A DNA stretch of 36,574 nt from Chrysochromulina tobinii (lineage: Eukaryota; Haptophyta; Prymnesiales; Chrysochromulinaceae): the NCBI GenBank assembly GCA_001275005.1, contig JWZX01002989.1, forward strand, positions 1 through 36,574, written 5' to 3'. How positions within the stretch are numbered: the first letter of the stretch is position 1; each line of letters begins with the position of its first letter. The notes under the pieces were generated by a model. It worked only from the letters and a program-made list of their open reading frames with translations, was not told the origin of the DNA and ran no database searches. Positions 19,901-28,794 of this stretch are shown one piece after another. A program made the position numbers and the translations under genes.

Positions 19901-22624
19901 GCGGCGCGCCTCGTGCTGCTTGGCGCGGGGCTCGCCGGCAAGACGTCGCTACAGCGCGGGCTGCGGCATGGGGCGGCGCGCCCAGCCAAGCTCGACGAAC
20001 GGACGATCCAGCTCGACATCCACACGCTACCCCTTGGCTCGGGCGCCGAGCAAGTCGTTCTCTCGATGTGGGATTTGGCCGGCCAGCCCGAGTACGCTGC
20101 CGGGCTGCAGCCGTACATTGTGCCGGGCTCCCTCTACCTGCTTGCCGTGCCCGCGCAGCTGTGCGCGGACGAGCACTACCCCGATGTGCTCGGCCGCTGG
20201 CTCGACTACCTTCAGGCAGGCGCGCCCGAGGCCGTGGTGCAGGCGGTGCTCACGCACTGCGACGAGCTGTTGCCCGAAGGGACTGCAGGCAAGGGGAACA
20301 TGTCAACGTCCGCGCTCGAGGAGGCATGCGAGCTCCAGGTGCGCTGGGTGAAGGAGAGCATGCGGCGGCACCAGGGCAACCTGCCCGCGGGCTCGAAGAG
20401 GCTGCTCATCCAGGACGCCGTGCCGTGCGTGTGCGCCGTCGCGGGCGGCGACGCTTCCCTCGCCAACCTGCGCTCACGCCTCGAGGCGATCGTGCTGGCG
20501 AAGCCGCCGCTGCTCCCTTGCATCGGAATGGCGATCCCGCGAACGTGGATCCTTGCGATGGGCTTCCTTCGCGCGCTTCGGGACGGTCGAGACCCTGTGG
20601 CCGTCGTCACGCAGAACTCGCAGCCGGAGGCATCGGCCGAGCGAGCCGTGCCGTACGTGCCGCTCGCGGATGCGATCCAGCTCTGGGTCGATGTGGTCGC
20701 CCCCAAGCTGCAGGTCGCGGCCGATGGCCAGGCGATCGAGGATACGCTCCAGGTCCTCGTCAATCAAGGCGAGTTCTTCGCGTCGAGCGGCATCATCTTC
20801 TTGCAGCCCGACTACGTGACGCGGCTACTCAAGCCGCTCGTCGACCATCGCGTCAACAAGGTGAACAAGGTGGCGGAGACGAGCCTTGGCGGGACGACGA
20901 TCCTTGGCTTCACTATCAAGGATCCCGTGCGCGTCGCGCTTCTCTCGTCGGCGGTGTCCACGTTTGTGGGCAAGGGCGACCTGCGCGAGGAGCTGTTGCC
21001 GTTGCTCTGGGAGCCTGTCGGCCTGCATGAGGACGACTACGGCTCAGTCCTCATGATGCTGTGCGCGAGCGGCGTCCTCTTCCTCGCCGAGCACACGCAG
21101 CAGGGGCGCAAGTGGATCATGCCGATGCGCTTGCCCGAGACACAGCCAGCAGAGCAGCTCGCCAAGTGGCATCGTCTGCGCACGTCCCCCGGCATCGAGC
21201 AGCTCGGCGTCGTGTACCCGCTCGGCGCCCTCGCCCCCCCGGGCATCGCCGAGCGGCTCATGTCGCACCTGTACGGGTTCGGCAAGTACCACGCGTTCTG
21301 GAAGGGCGGCACCCTCATCGAGACGCGTGTGCACAATGCGCTGCTGCTCGTCGAGCTGCGCACAAGGGACGGTGGCCAGGACTCGAGAGAAAGGCACCAG
21401 GATTTACACGAGCTCGTCCTCGAGCTGCGCGGGCCCAAAGCCCAGCGGAGCGACCTGTTCGCGCTGATCCTCAACGTGCGCAAGCGGACAGAGGTGCTGC
21501 TGCACGACTTTCCTGGGCTGCTCATCGCGGGCAAGCTCTCGTGCCCGGGGTGCGTCTTTGACGCGAAGCACTCGTTCGACCCGTCGCGCTGGGCCCTCGA
21601 TGAGGTCACTAGCCGTCCGCAGACCTGCCGCAAGTGCTCCGAGAACGTCTCCCTCGAAGGCGTCAAGATCAGCCAGATCGACGAGATGGGGGGAGGTGCG
21701 GAGGAGATTTCGCTCGCGCTGCCCTCGCGCGAGGGGATGAGCGTTATGAATGAGAACAAGTACGTGGGGGAGCTGCTCCGGCTCGGAACCCCAATTGAGG
21801 CGAGACAAGGGATCCACCGGTCTCTCAACGTGTCCGGCAAGCTGCTCTGGGAACGCTTCTCTGAGGGCGAGGAAGCCATCCTCAATGAATTCATGCAGAA
21901 CATTTCGCAGGAGCGTGATGCGATGGGCTGGTCGGACGGCGACTGGCTCCACTACGTCCTCTCGCAGACCGCCGACGAGCGCACGCTGCCTGTGGGCTAC
22001 TCGTCGACCAAACTCGATAAGGGGCACAAGGGCATGGCGCTCGACGACTTTTGCAAGCACCCGATCGCGGTGGGCGCGCGCCTCGACCGCGCCCACGTGC
22101 TCGCGCTGCGACTCTACTCCACCTCGGTCTTCCGATCGATCAACCGGCCGCTTCGCGAGGCGCGTAAGCATCCGTACCCCGCGCTCGTCTCACGCCTCGT
22201 CGACGGCATCGTCAGGCTGCGCGCGTACCAGTCTCAGAGTGATGTTCAGCGCACCTACGAGTTCTGGCGCGGGATGCGGGTCGAGGCGAGTGATGAGTTC
22301 TTCGCGCGCGGCACGACCGAGCTCGCCTTCTCGCCCACAATGCGCACTGAGCGCAAGGTGGCCGAGAGCATGGTCACGAAAGATGGCGCGAACGCGTCCG
22401 TGCTCATTCGGCTCCAGCTGACCATGAAGGAGGCGGGTGCCGATATTTCGTGGCTGAGCGTCTTCCCCGGAGAAGGAGAGTTCCTCTTCCCTCCGGGCAC
22501 GTACGTGGAGCCAAAGCCCTCGCGTGGAGCGACGATCCCTGGCGCGGTCCGCGTCATCGACGGCTTGGTGCACGTCAAGGAGCACCGAATCGAGCAGCTC
22601 GCACCGCGCGAGGCCTCCCCATGA
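10937..22624 (+). CDS. NLR-like giant protein: NACHT NTPase, LRR, Roc-COR and ADP-ribosyltransferase domains
   Basis: CDS join(10937..12169,12262..13200,13325..13744,13889..15487,15639..16334,16529..18357,18543..22624), about 3,598 aa if one extra base near 18929-18961 is skipped. Residues 1-411: low complexity, Ser/Pro/Lys-rich. 412-864: beta-rich segments and a conserved YVEDAITGSDLPIAEQ region. From 865: NACHT-type NTPase with PGLVVAGPGTGTTW (Walker A, Lys replaced by Thr at about 893), LVILVDGVDEA (Walker B) and NRLLVTSRPEG (sensor). 1398-1500: A/K/E-rich charged insert, then a winged-helix-like part. About 1740-2500: RNI-type LRRs; 2510-2660: LxxLxLxxNxLxxLP repeats. About 2690: Roc GTPase with GAGLAGKTS, WDLAGQPEY and THCD, then COR. 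CPGC (21542-21553) and CRKC (21626-21637) form a possible zinc site. C-terminal ADP-ribosyltransferase fold: FWRGM, AFSPTM and FPGEGEFLFPP, an R-S-E arrangement ending in E-x-E. Inferred role: immune or self/non-self receptor whose GTPase and LRRs gate NAD-using modification of targets. Start is the first in-frame ATG; the 5' end is the least certain part. Confidence 0.8.
12170..12261 (+). other. NLR-like gene intron 1
   Basis: 92 nt, phase 0, GTGCGT donor. It contains two copies of CCTTTCTGATGGCC and ends with the module CTGATGACG...GATTGGCTCC...CTCATCAG, after which exon 2 starts GTGATT. Confidence 0.85.
12833..12979 (+). other. Possible in-frame cryptic intron in NLR-like exon 2
   Basis: GGTGTGCTTGG at 12832 can act as donor and TTGACAG at 12979 as acceptor. 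Removing 147 nt keeps frame and joins EDWGGPI to DPKEGSRHRL. The segment includes most of a 60-bp tandem repeat and no stop, so it can also be translated. Each repeat carries an acceptor-like GACAG, 60 nt apart. Which form is made cannot be told from sequence. Confidence 0.4.
12871..12990 (+). repeat. 60-bp tandem repeat, two copies, in frame
   Basis: TGCCCAAGCATGCATGTGCT starts copies at 12871 and 12931. They encode two nearly identical 20-residue units beginning CPSMHVLTTAPRPG and differ at about four bases. Confidence 0.95.
13201..13324 (+). other. NLR-like gene intron 2
   Basis: 124 nt, phase 0, GTGCGC donor, GGCAG acceptor. Contains AAGCGCCGTCCCGAGCG and CGAAGCGCCGTTCCGAGCG, closely matching intron 3 and the coding start of exon 4 (SKRRPEG). 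It lacks the CTGAT decamers. Confidence 0.8.
13745..13888 (+). other. NLR-like gene intron 3
   Basis: 144 nt, phase 0, GTGCGT donor and TTGGCAG acceptor after a C-rich tract with two homopolymer-like runs. Contains ACGCCGTCCCGAGCG and TCGAAGCGCCGTATCGAGCG, related to intron 2 and to exon 4 bases 13911-13925. Confidence 0.8.
15488..15638 (+). other. NLR-like gene intron 4, decamer type
   Basis: 151 nt, phase 0. The donor is GTGGCG and the acceptor GTGTGCAG. It holds TTTGATCGCC/TTTGATGGCC units. The exon end GCGCACGCTGCAGG recurs inside the intron as GCGCACGGTGCAGG (about 15560-15573), making two consecutive intron-like units. Confidence 0.8.
16335..16528 (+). other. NLR-like gene intron 5, two tandem intron-like units
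   Basis: Phase 0. Unit one starts GTGCGTCCACTGATTGCC, has four CTGATTGCC decamers and ends GCGGCACGAGCAG at about 16411. Unit two starts GTGCGCGGATGGCC, carries TTGATGGCC/CTGATGG units and ends GGCTCATGAGCAG. Both ends echo the exon end GCGGCTCGAGCAG. The acceptor could also be one codon upstream at 16525. Confidence 0.75.
18358..18542 (+). other. NLR-like gene intron 6, decamer type
   Basis: 185 nt, phase 2, GTGCGTGGATGGCC donor. It consists of CTGATGGCC and CTGATGCCCA decamers, then GGCTGATGAT units, and ends GACGAGCTCTGATTGCGCCC followed by ATCATCAG. Splicing continues the LRR reading frame. Confidence 0.85.
18929..18961 (+). other. Apparent +1 frameshift in NLR-like exon 7
   Basis: LRR coding runs in one frame to about LNMNGKRLRLL (18955) and continues in the +1 frame at GAVMGALVAPNLNLTDLNL (from about 18953). 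The second frame opens after a TGA at 18926-18928. No GT-AG pair in this short stretch would repair it, so one base is extra (or two missing), by mutation, sequencing error or recoding. Confidence 0.75.
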
Positions 22625-23500
22625 ACGGTAAGTGAACGGGGCCATCCTGAAGATCATCCTGACGGGAAGGGGGAGCATGCAGGCCCTCTTCTGTGAAAGA
22701 AGACGCCGAGGGCCTGAGCAGCCGCCACGCGGTGACTGATTCGTACTGTCGAAAGCGTCGTAGGGATCCTACGTACGTACGTCGTGTCATCAACATGTTA
22801 TCATCATGTACGCATGCATGCGCCAACATTGGGGCATATCGGTTGGGGTTGTCGCGCATCGCATGGTGAGGCGCCTCCCCTGCGGAAGAGGAGGGCCGTG
22901 AGAATCGGGCCAGCGCTAGCCGCCGTAAGCCGCCGGGCCTATCGCCGGATAGGGGATCATGTCCCGGAAAACGCGAAATTGGCATGGAAACCGGTGTCGT
23001 ATCGTTTTAAGGGTCCGGATTTTTGTTGGCTCGCGCGATCGGCGGCCGCCCTCTCAGGTCCGTCATAGCGGCATATCATGGGCGTGGACCGCGTGGTGCT
23101 CCGTGCTCGGGAACGTGGTGGCTGGTGCCCCCCCCCCCCCCCAGGTGGGTGATGGCGCTGGGCGGCGCGAGCCAACAATGCTCAATGGTGGCGGTGACAC
23201 GTCGATCACCATCAGCGGCACGAGGCTCTCCGATCTGAACAGCATCGCCGGGCGCCAAAACGCGCGACGAGCTTCGCCGGCACTGCGACGCGATCCTCGA
23301 AAACTACGCGGCATTGGCGCTGGCGCATCCGCATCATAGATTCCTGTGCAGACTAGCAGCTCGAGACTAAGCAGCGCAGCAGCAACCTTCGCCCTGTGCA
23401 GCTCAGCAAAGCGTTGGCAGCTCCCTTGGGAGATTCATGTCCCTCGTGCAGGCCGTCGCCGTCCCCTCCCTGGCCGCCGCTGCCAACGCTGCCGGCGCAT
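22625..23500. other. Intergenic region, no gene seen
   Basis: 876 bp between the convergent NLR-like and GARP genes. It contains ACGTACGTACGT (about 22771-22782), ATCAACATGTTATCATCATG, GCATGCATGCG, and a C homopolymer of about 15 nt at 23130-23144. Small open frames show no domain. Confidence 0.5.
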
Positions 23501-24859
23501 CTAAGGCGAGTCGACCGCCGCGAAGAGCGATTTGGCCTTAGCAGTGTAATGCGCGGCGTCCAGATGCTGCGCGTGCAGCATCCGGCACATGTGCTGCAGC
23601 AAATTGCGCTGGATCACCACGTATTGGGCGAGGCGCGTGACCTGCTCCGTGCTCATGATGGGACCCCGGGTTGCATTTGCCTGAGCTGCGAGTATCTCAG
23701 CCAGTAAGGCCAGGTCTATCCCCTGCCTTTCTAGTTGCTCATCCACTTCCGTGTGCGTCGGTAGCTGCGTGAGAGTCGCCTGATACTGCTCGCTCAGGAT
23801 TGAGCATGCAAAGTTCGGCGACTTCACCACACATGGTGGGGGCGGCTTAGCCGCAGCGCGCAGGTGGAGCGCGGCGACCGGCGTAAGGAAGGCGAGCTCG
23901 GAAGTTGCGGGAAAGGTGATGGTTGTCTTTGGGGCAGGGGAGGAGGCAGATTTTTCCATGTTGGTGCCGGAAGGAGGAGATGTGGGCGAGGCTAGGGACG
24001 CCGTTGCAGCCACGAACGTCCGAATAGGGCTCGCTTGCACACGCTCCAGCTGCCGCCACTCCGACGCAGCCTTGGCCGATGCCTTCAGATCGTGCGTCAC
24101 CTCCGGAAGTTGGCTCATCGGTAGCGGCGGCCCGTCCTTGGCCTCGGTTAAGATCTGTACGCTTGTGGCCTCGGTTGAGGTCTGTACGCGAACAAGCGAC
24201 GAGTCTCCGACAGATCGCCAGCTCGTGCCAAGCAGCTCAATATAAGAGTGCGCAGGCAGATTGTCGACGTCACTGTCGATGTCAGCGGCGTCAGCTTCCC
24301 GCCAGCCGGCGACTTGTGCGAGGTCATTCTTGTCAATGCCGTCTTGTGGGGAGAAAATGGAGGGATGAAGACCATTGGTGGCGGCCGGAGCCTCAAGAGA
24401 TGGCGACGACAGCGACGTCTCGCCGTTCGTCTCGAGAACATCCAGAAAGTCTTCCAGCATCACGAGCTGCTTTTCGGCCGACTGCCCCACTGCCTCACGG
24501 CAACAATGGGCGGCCCGGTACTTTTGCAGGTGCGAATTTATTCTTTTGCGCGTGTGGACGTCGCTCTCCGAATCAACGCCCATGAGCTGCCGGATGGCCT
24601 CTGGCTTTGCTGATTTCAAGCCAAGCCGCTGCACCGCATCTTCGAAGCGCCGGTGCAAGTCAGCGGTCCAAACGAAGCGGCTCGAGCGGCGGCGCTTTTC
24701 GTCCTGCTCGACCTCGTCACTGCTGCTGCCGTTGCCGTTGCCACTTCCATGAGTCCCAAGTTTGGAATGCAGCCCTCGCTTTGGGCGAGAGCTGGTGCGG
24801 CGACGAGCAGGATAACTTAAGCTGTCGCAATGGGCGGCGGCGGAGGACGAGGAGGACAT
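23501..24859 (-). CDS. GARP (Golden2-like) Myb-type transcription factor
   Basis: 452 aa from ATG 24857-24859. Residues about 60-115 are a single GARP Myb-related domain: RFVWTADLHRRFEDAVQRLG, KPEAIRQLMGV and a third helix ending SHLQKYR. This domain binds short DNA sites and is known from plant and algal regulators of phosphate, nitrogen, plastid and clock genes. A basic stretch (DEKRRRSSR) precedes it and probably serves nuclear import. A response-regulator receiver domain is absent, so it is not a type-B ARR. The remainder is Ser/Thr/Pro-rich with a helical C-terminus (AQYVVIQRNLLQHMCRMLHAQ) that may mediate dimerisation. Target genes cannot be inferred. Confidence 0.85.
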   Translation of the reverse strand: MSSSSSAAAHCDSLSYPARRRTSSRPKRGLHSKLGTHGSGNGNGSSSDEVEQDEKRRRSSRFVWTADLHRRFEDAVQRLGLKSAKPEAIRQLMGVDSESDVHTRKRINSHLQKYRAAHCCREAVGQSAEKQLVMLEDFLDVLETNGETSLSSPSLEAPAATNGLHPSIFSPQDGIDKNDLAQVAGWREADAADIDSDVDNLPAHSYIELLGTSWRSVGDSSLVRVQTSTEATSVQILTEAKDGPPLPMSQLPEVTHDLKASAKAASEWRQLERVQASPIRTFVAATASLASPTSPPSGTNMEKSASSPAPKTTITFPATSELAFLTPVAALHLRAAAKPPPPCVVKSPNFACSILSEQYQATLTQLPTHTEVDEQLERQGIDLALLAEILAAQANATRGPIMSTEQVTRLAQYVVIQRNLLQHMCRMLHAQHLDAAHYTAKAKSLFAAVDSP

Positions 24860-25203
24860 CCTCTCCACGTGTAGGAGCTGCGTGCGTCTCCAGATTGATC
24901 TGATAGCGTGCACCCAAGCTACTCCTGCGGCCGCAGCATCGCACTTCGCAACCCCAAAGGGGAACTCGGTCCCGACGGCGACGCTTGGCAGGCATAAGGA
25001 AAGTTATTTATGGATCGTGTTCCGGCAAATTCAGGTGTGGCGGGAACGCGGTAATCATAAAATATTATAATCGGGACTCAGCGTCCTCGATTACCCCGCG
25101 TCCTGATCTTGTGAATCGGAAACGTGCGCCTAGTCCCTAGTTCACTCAGTCTCAAGTCTGACACTCGCGCTGTTCCCGGCCACTGCGCACTGGCGCTGAC
25201 ATT
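24860..25203. promoter_or_regulatory. GARP gene upstream region
   Basis: 344 bp upstream of the GARP start, also the 3' flank of the [2Fe-2S] gene. An AT-rich island lies around 25050-25075 (ATCATAAAATATTATAATC), the likeliest core promoter. No gene seen. Confidence 0.35.
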
Positions 25204-26352
25204 CTACAATATTGCGGCGCTACGCTCGAGCATCGCCAACGCCTCGCGCCGCTCCCGGGCCCGCAGCCGAGCGGTGCGCACCGGCGCGTCCGAGAGCCGG
25301 AGCGCCGCCTCGAGCAGCGCCCGGCCCGCCGCCACGTGCGAGGCTGCCGCCGAGGCCGCGTCGACTGTAGCCTCCAGGGAGGTTTGGCTGGTAGGCACAT
25401 ATCTTGCTGCGATGGCGAGGTGTGTGCGGGCCGCGAGGAGCATGGCGGGAGGCGCGCGCACGGGCGCCGCTACCGCGTGTGCGCGGAGGGGCCCCAGCGC
25501 GTGCGCACGCGCCAGACGCTCGTGCAGCGCCAACGCGTTCGTCGACGCCCTGAGAGCACACGCCTCCCACTGTGCCAAAGCGGCTGGCTCCTTGGCACTC
25601 TGGGACTCTTTAGGAGGCTCCTCGATGAGGCTGGCGGCGGCGTCGGCGAGGAGGAGGCAGATACGGTAGCGAAGCCGGAGCACGGTCACCGAGCCCGAGG
25701 GAAGCGCGTCCAGAGCGACCAACGCTTGCTCCGCCGTCTCCACGCCGCGTATCCTCTCGCCATCGGCCACCAGCTGATTCGCGCGCTCGTGCAGACGTGC
25801 CGCGCGCCCGAGGCTCGCGCTAACGTGCAGGCCGCTCGCTGCGACGAGGCGGCGTGCATCGTTGACGCTCTGAATGCTGCAACGGAGCTTGGTGCCGCTC
25901 GCCGAGCTCACGGCGACATTGGGTCCAGCACCACACATTCCAAAGCACTCGCCGCCATAGACTGCACCCAGCGCTGGCGGGACGAGGTCCTCGATTGCGG
26001 AGAGCACGCGCTCAGCGCCGTTGCGCATGCACGAGAGCGAAGTGCAAACCTTGAACTCGGTGCGCGAGTGAACGCAAAGCTGCTGTCGCGGGCCGCAAAG
26101 CAGTGAGACGAGCCTCCGACGCTGCACAGACTGGATCGTGATGGCGGCGCAATTGCGCGCAGCGACGGATGCGGCTGCCGAGGCAATGCTCAGCTGCCTG
26201 TGCGTGGCCTTCCGATGGACCTTCAGCAGAAGCAAAGCTGCGATGAGCGCCGCGGCGGCGACGGCGACGGTCGCGACACCATGCATGCACAGAAAATGTT
26301 TTTTCTCAGCGCGAATGTGTGAATGCAAATCGCAGACGCCTTCGCTCAGCAT
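25204..26352 (-). CDS. Thioredoxin-like [2Fe-2S] ferredoxin-domain protein, N-terminal hydrophobic anchor
   Basis: 382 aa from ATG 26350-26352; a second ATG at 26284-26286 gives a cleaner N-terminus, MHGVATVAVAAAALIAALLL, a signal-peptide or anchor-like helix. A Ser/Ala/Arg-rich stretch follows, which could be a transit peptide of a complex plastid. The fold domain at about 98-165 has VCTSLSC (Cys103, Cys108) and CFGMC (Cys136, Cys140) followed by GAGPN, the four-cysteine pattern of thioredoxin-like [2Fe-2S] ferredoxins (NuoE-type). The C-terminal 200 residues are Ala/Arg/Leu-rich and helical, perhaps TPR-like. Expected role: electron transfer or Fe-S sensing in plastid or membrane. Partners unknown. 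It shares an 89-bp promoter with the Gemin2 gene. Confidence 0.75.
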   Translation of the reverse strand: MLSEGVCDLHSHIRAEKKHFLCMHGVATVAVAAAALIAALLLLKVHRKATHRQLSIASAAASVAARNCAAITIQSVQRRRLVSLLCGPRQQLCVHSRTEFKVCTSLSCMRNGAERVLSAIEDLVPPALGAVYGGECFGMCGAGPNVAVSSASGTKLRCSIQSVNDARRLVAASGLHVSASLGRAARLHERANQLVADGERIRGVETAEQALVALDALPSGSVTVLRLRYRICLLLADAAASLIEEPPKESQSAKEPAALAQWEACALRASTNALALHERLARAHALGPLRAHAVAAPVRAPPAMLLAARTHLAIAARYVPTSQTSLEATVDAASAAASHVAAGRALLEAALRLSDAPVRTARLRARERREALAMLERSAAIL

Positions 26353-26441
26353 CTGGTGGTTCAATGATTTGATCCACTACCGGTAAAAAGACACCGGGGG
26401 GAGGTAATCTTAATTAATAAGGTGGCGATCGCGGGCGCCAC
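26353..26441. promoter_or_regulatory. 89-bp bidirectional promoter
   Basis: Lies between the divergent [2Fe-2S] and Gemin2 starts. Contains CCGGTAAAAAGACACCGG, an inverted repeat (CCGGT...ACCGG), then TTAATTAATAAGG. Both 5' UTRs must be very short, or the [2Fe-2S] protein starts at 26286, which would widen the space to 155 bp. Confidence 0.5.
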
Positions 26442-27536
26442 ATGCCAATCCTGTTTTGTCGCGCCGACGACGAAGATGCGGACGACGACGACACGCTGCC
26501 GCGGCCGGCGCTGCCAGTGCCGGATGGCCCGGCAGTGGTCGATGAGAGCATTCCTCCCGCTGATGGCCTCGATTATCTCAAGCGCGTCCGCGCGCAGGCC
26601 GGCACGCTGCCAGACGTGATGAGGATCCCGAGCGAGCAGCAACGGCAGTGGAAGCAAGACTCTGGAGCCTCGCGCAACCCGGGCTCGAATTCTTCGCACC
26701 GTCAGTCGCTCATTGCTGCGCTGGAAGCCGCCGCCTCGGCGCCGCTGGCACCACCGCCGCCTTCGCTGCGACCGCGGGCAGCATTCCAGGAGCAGCTCCT
26801 TGCCGATGTTGCGGAGGTGCGCACGCGCTTGCTCCAGCTGCTTCCCGGATACAAGGGCGCCAAACCACCAGCGGCAGCATCGTGTCCTGATGCATCCGAC
26901 ACGGCGGCATGGGTCGCTTGGAGCCTCGGTGCCGCCAGCGCTGGTGCAGGCAGCAAGGGCAGCGGCGGCGGTGGCGATGGGCATGGTGGCCGTGGTGGCG
27001 GAAGTGGGCGAGCTTGGGCGCGCCCAGCGGCATCGGCGTGGCCGGAGGCGCAACTGCCGACACCGCAGCGCCTCGCTGCCCTCAACACGTCGCGAGCCAT
27101 CGGATTGCTTCGTGGTCTCCTTGTCGCACTCGACGCTGAGCGAGCGACGCTGCCGCCGCCGCTGAACAACCCGTCGCCGCCGACCGCCTCGTCGGCGGAG
27201 CCGGCGGTGCCAGCGCCGTGGGCGGCTGCCCTGGTGGAGGCGGAGGTTGCCCCCAGCGAGCCTCTCGCGCGCTGGGCTTTTGCAGCCTTGATGCGCCTCG
27301 AGAACGCCCACCACGATGCGGACACGGGCGCAGCGGTGCGCGCGCTGTACACGAGTTGCAGCGCCGTGCGCGCCGAGCTGGGCGCGGCTCTGCTGGCGAA
27401 TGGAGGAGCAGCGGCTTCTGCGTGGTCGGCGCTGCCGGCGCCGGCGGCGCGGCGTGTGGCGCGCCTCAACGTTCTCATCACGCTCAGCGGCGGCCTCTTC
27501 GGCCAAGCGCCTCGCGACGAGTGGATGGGCGACTGA
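26442..27536 (+). CDS. Gemin2 / SIP1-like SMN-complex protein
   Basis: 364 aa, intronless. Gemin2 binds SMN and the Sm pentamer during assembly of spliceosomal snRNPs in the cytoplasm. The N-terminal segment DGLDYLKRVRAQAGTLPDVM matches the YLxxVRxEAxxxPDV motif of Gemin2. The C-terminal helical region is also recognisable: SRAIGLLRGLL, PLARWAFAALMRLE at about 274-287, VRALYTSCSAVRAEL and RLNVLITLSGGLFGQAPRDEW at the end. The middle has an Ala/Gly-rich insertion, including GSGGGGDGHGGRGGG. Its presence fits a genome with many introns. Identification is by motif order; an independent search would make it firm. Confidence 0.8.
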   Translation: MPILFCRADDEDADDDDTLPRPALPVPDGPAVVDESIPPADGLDYLKRVRAQAGTLPDVMRIPSEQQRQWKQDSGASRNPGSNSSHRQSLIAALEAAASAPLAPPPPSLRPRAAFQEQLLADVAEVRTRLLQLLPGYKGAKPPAAASCPDASDTAAWVAWSLGAASAGAGSKGSGGGGDGHGGRGGGSGRAWARPAASAWPEAQLPTPQRLAALNTSRAIGLLRGLLVALDAERATLPPPLNNPSPPTASSAEPAVPAPWAAALVEAEVAPSEPLARWAFAALMRLENAHHDADTGAAVRALYTSCSAVRAELGAALLANGGAAASAWSALPAPAARRVARLNVLITLSGGLFGQAPRDEWMGD

Positions 27537-27688
27537 TCTCCGTCAATCCGACTAACAGACTCTGATTCGTTCCTTAGTTGTATCCGAATGTGATATGTGT
27601 GATCGGTCGCACATGTAAGTATTGTAGTATTTGAGGTTGTATAATGTAATACATCGTATATTCGCCCTCGGTACGACTACGAGCGCAC
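27537..27688. other. 3' flank of Gemin2 gene up to the transposon
   Basis: 152 bp, AT-richer than the genes, with GTATTGTAGTATTTGAGGTTG near 27615-27640, probably the 3' UTR. The last 8 bp, GAGCGCAC (27681-27688), are the left target duplication of the hAT element. Confidence 0.5.
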
Positions 27689-27760
27689 CAGGGCATGGCT
27701 TGATTCACATGAGTTGAGTTGAGTTAAGAGTTAGTGTGTGATCTTGAGTCGTGAGTTAAG

Positions 27761-27813
27761 AGGTGCTGTGTGATCTTGAGTTTGAGTTACGAGGTCCTTT
27801 GTGATCTTGAGTT
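27761..27813 (+). repeat. Subterminal direct repeat, left copy
   Basis: AGGTGCTGTGTGATCTTGAG and following bases recur at 28795-28848 with only three or so differences. Both copies point the same way although the element's ends are inverted. Confidence 0.9.
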
Positions 27814-28479
27814 TTGAGTCGCAACTCAATTCGCCCCACACAACGAAACGGACCAATTGTTTCGGATGGCATGCCGATTACTTGCGAGGACCCGTAGTCC
27901 AGAGCGTGCGCGCGATCTCAACACATGCCGCCCCGAAAGCTTCCGAAAGCTAATACCCCCCTGAGTCAAAACTTATCCGCAAATTTCCGAAATAGGAACC
28001 TTGAAAAGGGTGTGCACAGTGTCGACGAACGCAATGGCGCATTTTTCTATAGGAAACGCGCACGACATCGCCTGCCCCGGTGCTGACGTAGCGGCCGACT
28101 CAGAAGAGGTCGCCCCCTGCGAATCCTCTCTGGTCGTCTCCCGTTCTCAGACATGGCTTCCCGCGCCTGCTCAAAGGCGGTAGGCGCGATGTACGCACGC
28201 GGCGCTGGTCCATCAACAGAGAGAGGGTCGGCCATTACCGCGAGCAAGCGGTCGCGTCGCCACGCGTACATTCACGCCGATGGTATCAGAGAATCATCAG
28301 GTCAATCATCGACATGCGCCCAGTGAGCACCCTCGCAATCGTTGTTTTACACCAGCATTCACTCCGATGCTCGGCCCGAGTGGCGGCGCACGCTTCGTGG
28401 ATGTTGAACTCGATATCGGCATGATGCGCTCTGTCCGTCGGGCGAAGAGGGACACTCCGGATCTGACCGCTCTTCGTAG

Positions 28480-28743
28480 GCCAACGTGGAGCAGATCTTC
28501 TCACGCGCCGGGGGGCTCACCGACCCGAACATCGACCAGGACTACCTTGCCACCCTCGTCGTGGTCCTGGTCGGCTGCAAGAAGAAGGCATTCAAGCCGA
28601 GCTGTGATGCCATTAATGCCAAGTACTACCAGCTCTTTCGTGGCAAGGGAGGGAAGGGACTTGAGGAGGACTGCGAGGAGGACAAGGAAGAGGCAGACGA
28701 AGCCCCGCGGCCTGGCGGGGGGAGCTCGGTGCAGCTGTCGTGA
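28480..28743 (+). pseudogene. hAT transposase C-terminal fragment
   Basis: The open frame begins just after TAG at 28477-28479 and encodes ANVEQIFSRAGGLTDPN, then YLATLVVVLV, then KYYQLFRGKGGKG with an acidic tail. VExxFSRAGxL is the start of the hAT dimerisation region near the transposase C-terminus. The TAG could be part of a splice acceptor (CTTCGTAG then GCC), but no coherent upstream exon with DDE-type catalytic residues is visible, so I treat this as a remnant. Confidence 0.75.
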
Positions 28744-28794
28744 CTCCACAAGAACGCAAGATCTTGAGTTGAGGATCTTGAGTTTTGAGTCACG

